The notes beneath the pieces are model-generated. The model ran no database searches, had not been told where the DNA came from, and saw only the letters and a list, made by a program, of their open reading frames with translations. Positions 50,203 through 62,200 of a stretch of DNA of 64,000 nt are shown piece after piece (within the stretch, counting starts at the first letter, position 1; each line of letters opens with the position of its first letter). Source of the DNA: Malurus cyaneus samueli (taxonomy: Eukaryota; Chordata; Aves; Passeriformes; Maluridae); NCBI GenBank assembly GCA_009741485.1, contig CM019214.1:1676510-1740509 (forward strand). The letters run 5' to 3'. A program made the position numbers and the translations under genes.

Positions 50203-53200
50203 GTTTAAAAAAATTAAAATAATATTTACCAGAGTTTTCAGCCAGCCTGAATTTCCCACAACAAAGTATCTTCTCCACTGTTTACGGACATTCTCCTTTG
50301 TTACACAATAGAAGATGAAAATGAAGAACCCTGCAAAGCAATAAAATAAATAATAAAAGACTGTTGCAAAATTTTCTTTTTACTACTTCTTAATGAAAAT
50401 GTTTTGGTTTTCTTTCATTTCTTTTAAATTTCTACTAAAAATTAGAAATTTAAACACATCTTTCTTTGTGAAAAAGTTTACAATCCTGAACACTGCAGAG
50501 TACTTTTTCCTTACACAGATTAGATGAATCATACATACAAAACAAATACAACCAAATGCACACAGTGCATGAAGTTTCTTTCAATCAAATAAAAAGGGAA
50601 AAGTTCTATTGATCTTGAAATTTACTTAATGCTTTTGGAAAAGAATTCAAAGCAATATCAAAGAGAGGGGTGGGATACCACATTGTCAGACTACAAAGCT
50701 TTTTTAGCACATGACACAACACTGTTACATCTTTTATTACCACCAATGCTACAAAATTTTATACACTCATACAAAGAAAGTAAGTCATATCTAAAATAAT
50801 AAGATATGGTACTCCTTTGCCACAATTTCAATGATTTTCTAGAATAGATTGTGCTCATCCCATCTCTTGCCACATTACAGACACTGTTTCTCATTCACTA
50901 TGAACTGACATGGGGCTGCATCTAATTTTCCCTGCTTAAAAGTTCATCATCGTGGCCCCCTTTTACGGGAAAGTGGCACTCAGGCTTTGCACAATTCCCC
51001 ATCTGCAGTGGGAAACAGTTGTATCAGGTTTACAATGAATAGTAAATAACAGTAAATCAACAGAGCAAATAGTGGAGAGGTGTAAACAGCGAATTTTCAC
51101 TGCTTTAGTGTCTCTGGGAAATCACCCAGCCAGTCAGCCAAGAGCCATTTAAGCAGAAGTTTCCATCCAAACTTCAGAAGGTGTTCAGGTGGATTTACAT
51201 AACTGTGGACAGCTACAATATCTCCTATTTATGTAAAAGCCTTTGCAGCAACTCTGCTTTGGGATCTGCCCAGTAGCACCCTGGCCTTTGCAAGAACTTC
51301 ATGTTTTCATAAGTACTTCCTATGTGTTCTTAAATATTATTAAGTCATGCTTAAGACTCAGGTCACTAAGTGTCAGATGCTGTAGCCTTGCCTGTCTCAA
51401 TGACCCTTTGCTGAATGTCACACATTCCCCAGAGCCTTAGGAGAACTGGTGAAATCATCCAGTTTGCACTACATTAACTGCATTATAACATGAACACTTA
51501 GAGTAACTGAGCATTCAAATTTCATCTGTCTATTAGTGAAACACTGTCACTTCCAGCAATGGCTGCTTTGCATACACTTCTTACACGATAATATTTATAA
51601 ATATACCATACCAACAAATAATATTCAGATTTCCCATACCTTAACATAACAAAACTGCAATTTAAGATTACAGTAAAGCAGTATTATCTGTAATACAATT
51701 AACATGTTAAAGCACATATGATTTTTTATTGCTGAATCAAGAAAATGGCATTTGAAAATGTTTGGCTTGTTATATTATACACAGGGGGCTTTTACATGAA
51801 GGATAAACTTACCTTGCAAAGTGTTGAAAATGGTAAAGAGGTAAGTAAATACCTCATTTACTGTGAAGAAAGCAAACCCCCAGGTAATGCCCAACAAGAA
51901 TGTGAGGCCAGCAACACTCCTAAGGTCTTGGATACTGGTTTTCCTTTGAGCACCAAGCTGCTTTTTCTTTTTTATACGACAGAGCTGGATCAGCACAACG
52001 ATGAACATGCTGATATTGATCAGGAATATCAGACTAAAGTATCCCACAGCAGTAATATAGAAGACAGTTCTATTTTTGATCCAGCAGCTAGAACAAAAGA
52101 ACACTCTGTCAACCAATATCAGAAACAGAAATTAAGTGAAATAAACACAAGACAACTAGTAGTTGGTTGCACATGCAAACCATTTTTGATTTTTTAGAAA
52201 AACGAGGTGTTTTTATGGCTAAAGGATATGAGTCTTCATACAGGCAATAACCCTAAAACATGAGATACTGCAGTTATACCATTTCAAAGCACTACCATTG
52301 CTTCCTTTCTTTCCCAATCTTTACCCTAAAGAAAACAGTTTGGAGGACCTCCCTGCACCCCCCAAACCCAAAAGCACCTCCTTTGAACTCACAATTCATC
52401 AGGTCCATTTACTGAAACCTTTCCAGTGGTTATAAGTCCATAATTATCTGGTGATATTGCCAATACAACGGACACGACTACTGCTGGTAACCCTAAAAAA
52501 TTATGAGCAAAGAGACAGTACAATGAGGACTTTAAATTTCATTTTTCTATGAAATCTACAACTTATTTCTGAAATTTTTCTGTTTAATTCTGTTGAGAAC
52601 TAGCTGTCTGACAAATTGTAGCATTCAAAGTATTCAGGAGCACAACTTGCAAAGAAACAAAAACTGTTCTCCACAGCCAGACTCAAAACCTGAATAAACC
52701 AACAAATACCATCAGTCTTCAAAGTGAGTTAAAATATCTGTTACAGGATAATTTATTTTCTTTCTTACATATGTTTTAAGAAACAAATAGATAAAAATCA
52801 GACTCAGAATCTCTTCATCCTCTATCCAGTAAGATCTGGTTTTGCTGATTTTTGCTAGCAACAGTGCTATTCTAGAAATGAATATATATACTTATTGGCA
52901 TTTATTCTCAAAATAATGAAAGCATGCACTTTCAAAATTGGTTCTATTGGACTAGCAAAGGGAAAATTTATTATCAGTTTGCATTACAGAAGCTTCAGTT
53001 CTGCATCTGGGGGACTCCATGCCTCAGAAACGTGGAACACATATCCTAATGTTTAATGATTACCTAATTTTCTTTTCTGACTTGTGTCACATTCACTGGA
53101 ATGAGGAATTCACTTGAAAAGAGGAATTATCTATATAGCATACAAAAGCAAAAAAAAAAAAAAATACATACCCCAACCAACAACACAAAATTTCAGAATG

Positions 53201-56200
53201 TATTTCCGTACATAGGTGTTAAAGACTTTCACAAGGGCCAGATACATGTGGAAAGCTTCCAGGCCCATCCAGGTGAAGGAAACCAAGAGGAAATAGTGAA
53301 GCAAAACTGCAACTGCAATGCACAGGCCTCGTGTGTCATACAGTGCAATCCATGAGTCCAGGAGAAAAACTAAGTTGAGCAGAAGTAACGCAGCACACAG
53401 CTGAATAAGTATTTTGGAGGGATAGTCTCTCCGAATTTTCCTAAAAAAAAAGCAAATTAGTGACATGACATCAATTGTTCATGGATCCCTGGTTAATTTG
53501 TCTCTTGTAGTCCTTAGTGAACAAATGCCAAGAAAACTATTTATATATTTTCATTCATATACAATGCTTCATATGTTGTATTTATACAGGGAGAAGATAA
53601 TTAACAACCTAATTCCAAATTAGTGGTCTGTATGAAAGCAGTTTTTTTTAGAAAATAATAAACAAACAATAACTTGAAGTCTTAGTGTTTAGTACCATGG
53701 TATTTTTTTTTACACTGTATATTGGACTTCGTGTTATAGTACTTCCCAAACCCAAAATGTGACTGTTCTTTATTGCTAAAATAGATTAGGCTTTTGACTG
53801 GGTGTCTGAAGTCTTGATAGAGACAAGTCCCAGCCTTAGAATAATGAGGAATAAACAAAGAATACGTATTCTTTTAAAAATGCTAAAACTCTGCACTGCT
53901 TCATATATGTTGTGTCTTAAACACATTCTTTCACACTTCTATTATGGTAATCCATTATAAAACACTTCAGAGTACTATTTCTTCTTCACTTCTTACTGCA
54001 TAGAACCTCATACTAATTCACTTGTTCATAAGATTTAACATTCCTGAAGACAGAATCAACACCTTCCTGGTTAAGTGGCCAAATCTGTGCATTATTTGTG
54101 GAGGCATAATCCATAACTAATGGAAAGGACTTTGCAGCAAAGACTACAAAATCCCAACTGAAGAGTAATGGGAGCTCAGCTGAATGGGTACTTACTCAAA
54201 GGCTATGTAGGTCACAAGAGTCACAGAAAGAAAAATTGCAGAGAGGCCACAGCCTATATATGATATAAAAGTCAGCACCAATTCTTGTGTGGGATTCAAA
54301 GGTAGTTTTCCATACACGTCCTGAAACAGAAACAGAAGTTAATTTCAGAGAACATGTTTATTTAATGGAAAAAGATAAAAACCCACCAAAATAAACCAAA
54401 ATGCACCTTTCCCTCTGCACTTAAAAATATGAAATCCATTCTTCTCACTATGACTCTTATAAAAGGTTAGATGAAAAAAAAGCCAAGCTAGTCCTGTAAA
54501 AAGTGGGGAGTTGGACTCCATGACCCTTTCTCAACTTGAGATATTATTTCATGATTCTATTACTTTAACTGTGAAAACCCCTTTGATTAAAAACCTGTTT
54601 TAAATTTGATTTATCCTAAATTTTATTTCTTAGAATATAAATAGCTGCCTAAATGCAAAAGCTGCAGCACTTAATAAATTCTTTCCTCATGGACTTCCAT
54701 TTAACAAGCAGTTTAAGCACTGGACTAATTGTATAACTATTTGTACTAACAGTGAACAGAACATGAGCACTAATTATTAGGTAATTTGTGCTTATTGAGT
54801 CCTCACTTGCTTAAGATAACACAAGGTTAAATGAGTTCTTGAATAACGGAGAGATTGCATAATATTTAAAATAATTACCATCAAAACTGCAAAACTTGTG
54901 AGATGGTTGCATGAACAGACTGTTTCATTCACTCTGCTTTCTTTAACTATGCAACCTTCATATGACCAGCCTCCATGTCCACCTGGTAAAGAAAGCAGCT
55001 TTGTTATTCAGAAAAGGCTTTTTCATATTAATGAATTAACACAGCCAAAACAGCATCATTATCTTGGTGATATCAAGTACTTACCATTTTTATTGAAGTC
55101 CCAAAAAACACATCTAACTGTTGAATTATCCTGTTTAGGAGGTAAAAAGAAAAACAAAATTACTGAACTATGAGTTTAGGATCAAATGATTTTTGAATTA
55201 CCTACAAAATGCAGGCACGAATGAACACTGTATATAGCAAATTATGTCTGTTCTACATGAAAGTTAATTTAGGTGCACAGAACGGATTAATGGTGCAAAC
55301 TGCATTTGTAAAAATGTAAAAATATGCTGAACAAATTTGAAATCACCATAGAAGAGCTAGCTTTCATGCTTATGCAAAGATTCTGGTCCTGGCAGAACCT
55401 TTTGAGTGCTCTTTCATGGTCTTCCCACACTATACAAATTCTTGGGATTTCTCATCTCCAGACTTTGTAATTTTTGAAGTCATGACCACACAGAAAAGGA
55501 AAAACCTTTTTCATTTGCAAATATTTGATCACTTCTTAGTATCACGTTTACATATAAATCTCCCACACACACACATTTTTAGAATGCAAATTCTAAAAAT
55601 ACCCACAGCAATGCACTTATGTTGCTATAAATACTAATACTTCTACATTTATATCTCAAAACTCATTATTATATGAAAATAAGTAAAGATGCCAGTAAGC
55701 CAGCTCCTGAAAAAAGCTGCAGGTGCATTAGTGGAATATCTTCATTTTTCAATTTATAATAATGTACTCTTTTAAACTCTGTTAAGGTAGGGGATAGAAG
55801 CCTTTAATCCTTGATGCTCATTTAAGAAAGATATAAGAAAAGAAAGTTTTAAAGAAAGAAGAAAAGAAGTATTTAATAAAGTGTAAAAGAGCCCTAATAC
55901 TTTCAGATGACACAATCCTGTGTTTCAGTTCCCCTACGAAAAAAGGGGAATATATTATTTATTATATATATTATATATATATGAAATATATTTTTTATAT
56001 ATATATTATATTATAATATATATAAATTAATTATATATAATTATATATATAATATATGTATTATTTTCAGGCCATGCAGCCCTAACATCATGACTGCAGC
56101 ATCTTCCATAGTAACCCACACTGTCAGTCTTCCATCTGAGAGTTTTTGTTCTTCACAGAATGAAAGAACAGGGTAAGTAAGAAAGATAAAAGCTGGATGC

Positions 56201-59200
56201 ATAAGTGATAGAGCAAAATTACCTTATGCTATTTGAGAACCAAAATTTAAACCAGTGGTAAATAAGCAAAAAGAGTGATTTTCAATGTCCAGGTGGAGAT
56301 GAAACATCCACACTAGTAAAGCACTACAAACTGATCTGTATTAATACAGAATTTCCTGTACAACAGCTTCCCTGGAGGCATTAAAACTGTAGTTTAACTC
56401 TGCCAATATGTAAATCATACCTGATTAGGTCTGATATTCTGCAAAATGACCGTAACATTCGCCTTTAAGTTACTAAATGTGAGGTTAGCAACACTTGATG
56501 ATATAACACTACTGATTAGAGATGCATTCTTCAAGGACAGATCCTGGAACGACAAAAAAAGCACCAGATTTTAAAATCTAATGAAAACAGAGTACAGAGC
56601 TCACAAGCTCAGTTTACTATGTGGTATTAGCACTGGACAAAATTAATTACTTTTTAAGTCAGAAGCTTTAAAATGTGTTTAGAGGGAAAAAAAAAATCCA
56701 TATTTTGCTCTAACATTGAGATAACAAGCCTTTTGAACAGTGGACCAAAAAGTTACCTGGAACACAGTGGTCTTTTTGAAGAAGTTGAATATAATTCTAG
56801 AAGCCAAATTCAACTTTTCAGCGGGTAAATTTGTCAGCAATGATGAAGGAAGTATAATTGATCCAAGATTATTGGAATTCTGAATTGCCTTGGCTTCTCC
56901 TAGAGAGACCTGAAAAAGAAACACCAGGATTATGTTTAGCTTCAAATAAATAAATTATAATTTATTTTCAGTTTAAAACTTCAAAATACACATTTCTGTG
57001 TCACAAATTCAGGGTAGTTTTTATTCCTCTCCTGCTCCAATGCATAAATAGCAAATACAGGACTGAAAAGGATGAATCCCATTCCAGGTCTGAAAGGAAT
57101 CTGGCTTTACCCATTTGCTTGCAGGGTACACTACACACCACTGTGTAAGAATTTTTATACTGCACAGGAACTATGTCAGAATGCAGAAAATGTGTAAATA
57201 TCCATTATCTGTCAACCCATTTGTACGTTCTGTAGGTTAAACAGAATCTGAGAAATAAACCCTTTTTGATCAGCTGGCAAAAATTTGAAAAAGAAACTGA
57301 ATAATCTACAATCCAAGTATCTCAAGGGCATAGTGATTTAACATTGTACAAAAAAAAATCTGAATTTTCACCCATTCTGTGTGCTGTGCTCAAAGCCCAG
57401 AGAGCTTTGTTTAGTACAAAATCTTTCAACATTCTCAATACACATTAGTCCTTTACCTACAAATACAATCACCTTAGATGTATATTACACATCATACAAT
57501 GTAAAATGAAACATTAGTAGTACTGCAGAAAGAAATTAGCTGAGTATTCAAAGAATGGTTGTAACAAGAGTAACAGTGTGAACTCCCTACAATGCCCTAA
57601 GCACGTGGTTTAACTTCTGTTTATACCAGGGCACTGCAAACATTTTGGATCATGCATCCCCTACAAGTTTTTGAGCATGAACCCCAATGCATACCTAAAT
57701 TACATGTATGCATTACTGTACTAATATATTATGCAAGTTATAAAATACAAAAAATAAAAATCTTTTAAGGAGAATAAACACTATTTTTAGACATTTATTT
57801 TTTATTTATTGACCATCTAGGTAACATTTTCTTCCTGCGCTGCAATGGACTGTCATGTGCATACCATGGGGTACGTAAAACCATACAAAACACTTGAAAA
57901 TGACAATTTGCAAGTTTGACAATTTGTAAATATTTAGCATTATAAATGTTTAACCTGGAGATCAGCTGAGTCCTGAACAGCAAAAGACATTTGGAAGGAG
58001 CGGGTTCTGTCGGTTTTGACAACTGCCAGAGCCAAGGAAGGGGAGACAAATTCCGCAGGTGATGTTGATAAATTCAGTTTTAAGCCAATATAATCCACCA
58101 GTTTTATAATTCTGTTAAGAAAAAAGTATACTTAGTATTACCAAGCACATACATCCAAAATTCTCTGGCAAGTTATGGTTATGGAGCAATAATCTAAGTG
58201 TAGCATAAAATGCTCACTTCTTATGGTGTGAACACAAAAAACCCCAATGTTTTCCATGACATTGTATTACAGCAGAGCTGGTAACATTACAATGATAGTC
58301 CTTCCACTTTGAATAACTCCATTAAAGAACAAGACACATTCTCCTGGATTATGATTATGGAAACATGGAACTTGTTGAAGCCAATTTATCAAGACAGTAA
58401 ACACAAAACTCCTGTAATCTACTGCCAAAATGACCTACCTGTTAGAAATTCGTGATGGTAACGGCTGAGAAGCAGTGAGGATACTGTTCACCTCATTAAC
58501 CATCCTTCCCACATCTTTGGGCTCCACTTTTCCAGCTGCTAAATCATTTTCTATTTTGGACACGATTTGCTCAGCTGTGGCTACACTCATGGTGGTGTGG
58601 ACAGAAGTTGTATTTGTGGGAGCTGAAACTGTTTTTCCTGTGACAAATGAAAAGTCAAACATAGTGCTCAACAAATGAAGCAAGCTCAGAGAAACAAAAA
58701 AATTAGACAGTTCTCTTGATTTAAAAAACATATCACTACTTGTAAGGTTTCTCAATGAGTTGTGCAATTCGTCCTTGTCAGTAATTTAAATCTCATGAAA
58801 ACAAGTTTTAAATTCAAAACAATTTGAAAGGAAGGTTTTAAATCGCCAACAATAATTTTACGTTTTATTGATTTCAAAGTTCCCCACATCAGACCATTAA
58901 TATATTAAATAACCCATTATTTTGAATTTTTAGCCACTGAATGCCTGAAAGGAGAATAAACTCAAGTGTCAGAAATTTGAAAAGACACTTGTAAAGATGT
59001 GCACAATCTTCATAAGCAAATAAATAGCCACTAAGAAATATTCACAGTCAGTAATAATTTTTTAAGGATAGACCAACATTACTTTGCAATATTTTAAATA
59101 TTAGGTTAGTTAAAAAAATAAATCTACCTTGCTCGCTGACCTAATTTTTTTCTGTCCAAAAGACATCTGTTCTTGGGAACTTAGCAATATGTAAAGTCAC

Positions 59201-62200
59201 CTCTCATATATATAAAACATTGCTTAATGAAGTTTAAAAGCAAATCCAGTAAATGGTATTCAAACAAAAAAAAAAAATTTATTTGTTGTATTTACCTGGG
59301 GTCCTTTGGCCATCAGCAGTAGAATGAGGACTGGAAGCTGAGACAGAATGGTTGACAGGACTAAGAGTAGGAGTGAAAGGAGTGAGGGGAACAATAGGTA
59401 CTGTGCTAACATTTTTGTGACCAGATTTAGGTTGGGTTGCAGCAGGAGGAATTTGTGCAACAGATCTGGTGACAGCCTCAAAGCTGTGATTTACAATTTG
59501 AAGTCTGTGGGGCTCAGAAGAAGAAATGACAGAATGTTTAGTGAAACCTACAGAAGGAGAAAGAATTGTAAAAGTCTTGTTAAGGTATGTGGCATCAGAT
59601 TTAATTGAGAAAGCAGCATTAGTGACAGATTTTGTTGCAGATATGGGAACAGTGATAGATTTATTGGAAGTTATGGGAGAAAAAGTTGTCCTGGTAGGTT
59701 GAGCAAGAGACTCAGAAGAGGAATGTGTAGTGGTGGAAGATAGAGATGTTTCAGAGAGAGGGTTTGTAAGGGGAGATGTGGAGAGAGTTCCTGAAAAATA
59801 AGTATCTGTGAATGGTGGGATCAGTGGTCTAATTGTAGGGCTTTGTTTAGCAGAAAGTGTAGGAGGGGGAATAAAAGAGTTAGATCTGAGGAAAGTCTTT
59901 TTATGGAGAGAAGGAGAATGAGCAGAAGGAACCCATATAGAATGAGGCGGCACTTGTATGGTACTGCAAAAGAAAAGAGGCACAAAAATACATGATAAGT
60001 TTAACGTTGTTTCTAGTTTAAAGAAAATTAGTTACAATAGAGGAATATATGTGAATTATATGGAAACACTACTAATAATATATTTTTTAAATCAATCAGG
60101 TTGGATGTTTCATGCTCTAAAATTTAGAGGGTTCTTATATTCTATTTTGCTGTAGTTGTTAACTAGGAAGTCCATAAAAATACTACCATTGCCTTTGCTG
60201 CCTGTTCTGAAGGTGACCTAATGCTGGACACAAAAGCCAGATGCATCAGGAAAGAAAAAATGAAAAAAAAGAAAAGAAGGGAGGGAAGAGGAGGGAGTTA
60301 GACTGGAAAATGCCTGTCGAGTTTTTCTTGTGGAGTCCTTTCTGGCTATTACACTGAAGCATGGAAGTTGACTCTAGCAATGTGTTAGGAAATTTAGGAA
60401 ATAAGCAAGTCAAATTTTGTATTTATACTTACTACATTTGTAATTCTTCAGCAGTCAAGGAACAATACTTCAGTGATGAACAGCAGCACCGATCTGAGAT
60501 GACAAAGAAGTATTAACCTAGTTTATCCTTAAGCATAACAATTGCTAATACCATTAAGTAGAATATTTAACCATGTGTGTTATGTCTTTAAACTACAGTA
60601 CATAGTGCATAATTTATTTTGAAGTTGGTTCTGAAATTACTTTTGCAAAACAAAAGGTCTTGACCAGTCACAATATTGCCACACCCCCAGATTTTTGTTC
60701 AATGCTTGACAAGTTCAGATTTATTTTTTCTTTTCATTTTAAACAAACCAAAATGCAAAGCTAAAGCTTTTGAACCAGAGACAAATGGTATGAGCCACTA
60801 CTCCACACTGTCACAATATCGCTACAAAAGCTTGGCTACTTAATATCCCTTTCAATTCAGATTGTCATTTCAGCAAGATATTTATGTTCTCATTTTACAC
60901 TTAATCCTTTCAAAGTGTGCTCTATTAAGGTAGCCAGCAATGTTATATCAAAATCTTTTAAAAAGTTATTTCTATCACACACCTTCTCAAAAATCAGAAG
61001 GCTGCATTTTTATGTATTTATATTGCTGAAAAACAAAAATATTTTTATCTGAAAGTAAGTAACTTTCTTGTCTTTTTAGCTACTTGAAGACCACATGTAA
61101 AGAAACAAAATTTTGATGAGACAGTTTAAAGCATAACTTACCAAGCTGGCTTATTTTTGCTTTGTCTGTTAAACTGCTTATATTCTCTCTCTCAGCCAGC
61201 TTCATTATGAAAGTGCAGTGTGTACTAGAATGAGAAGAAAAAAGCTTAAAACTCAAGAAAGAAACAAAGCTGGCTCATCTTTACAACATAAGAAACTAAC
61301 ATCAAATGCTAAGTGTGAAAGCACATTTTTCCTATGCTCTGTCAGATTTGGGCATATTTTTAATACACATACACCATTTAGCTAATTAGAAGCATAATTC
61401 ATGAATCTGTGGCATATATTGTCCTTTTCTCTGCGATGTCAATTCTTCAATGGGGTCCACCCAAATCAATGCTGACCATAAGGAGTTGATATTTTTGTAA
61501 ATAATAATCTTCACTGTTGGTGTAAATATGCCAGTGTACATGAAACTTCCATCAGGGTAAGCCAGCATTCTCTCTTGACTTCAGAGAGAACTTCAGTGAC
61601 CCATTGATGCATGTAATTCCATCTTTATGACTACAGTTTGATGACTTTAAGCCCTGCCTAAACTAGTGAGCCTACAGGAAAAACTCTTCATGTTCAGCAA
61701 ATGCAAACACAGAGATGAATGAAAAGGATTCCTTCTAGCTCAGAAGAATGAAAACACTGCCCTAGTGACATGAAGGTATGATCAGCCTTTCTGTCTATTT
61801 AATTTGAGTGTTTTGGATTTGTCTTTCAACCTAATCCAGGAAAATAAAGTCCAGACTGAAGTATTTGGGGAAATGAAGTTTCACATTTAGTTTTAGAATA
61901 CAGTGTTTCCAAGCTGATCATTTTAAAGGACAATTTAAAGGTGAGCAGCAATTAAACTGAGAGACATCATCTATGTTTCAGGGTTTCCTGGATCACCTCT
62001 CTGAAGCAATCTTTCCACTCTGATAACTCATGGTTTCCAGACTTGAACTGGTTCTTTCCTCAGGCTCCCCCTACCCTTGGTTGGTTTTCCAAGCTGAAGA
62101 ACAGCAATTTGGGATGTCTCAAAGCAAATCCCTCATAAAGACTGCATTGGATTCACAAGTTCTGCAATTCTGGTGCTCCCATTTACATGATTAAACTGAT

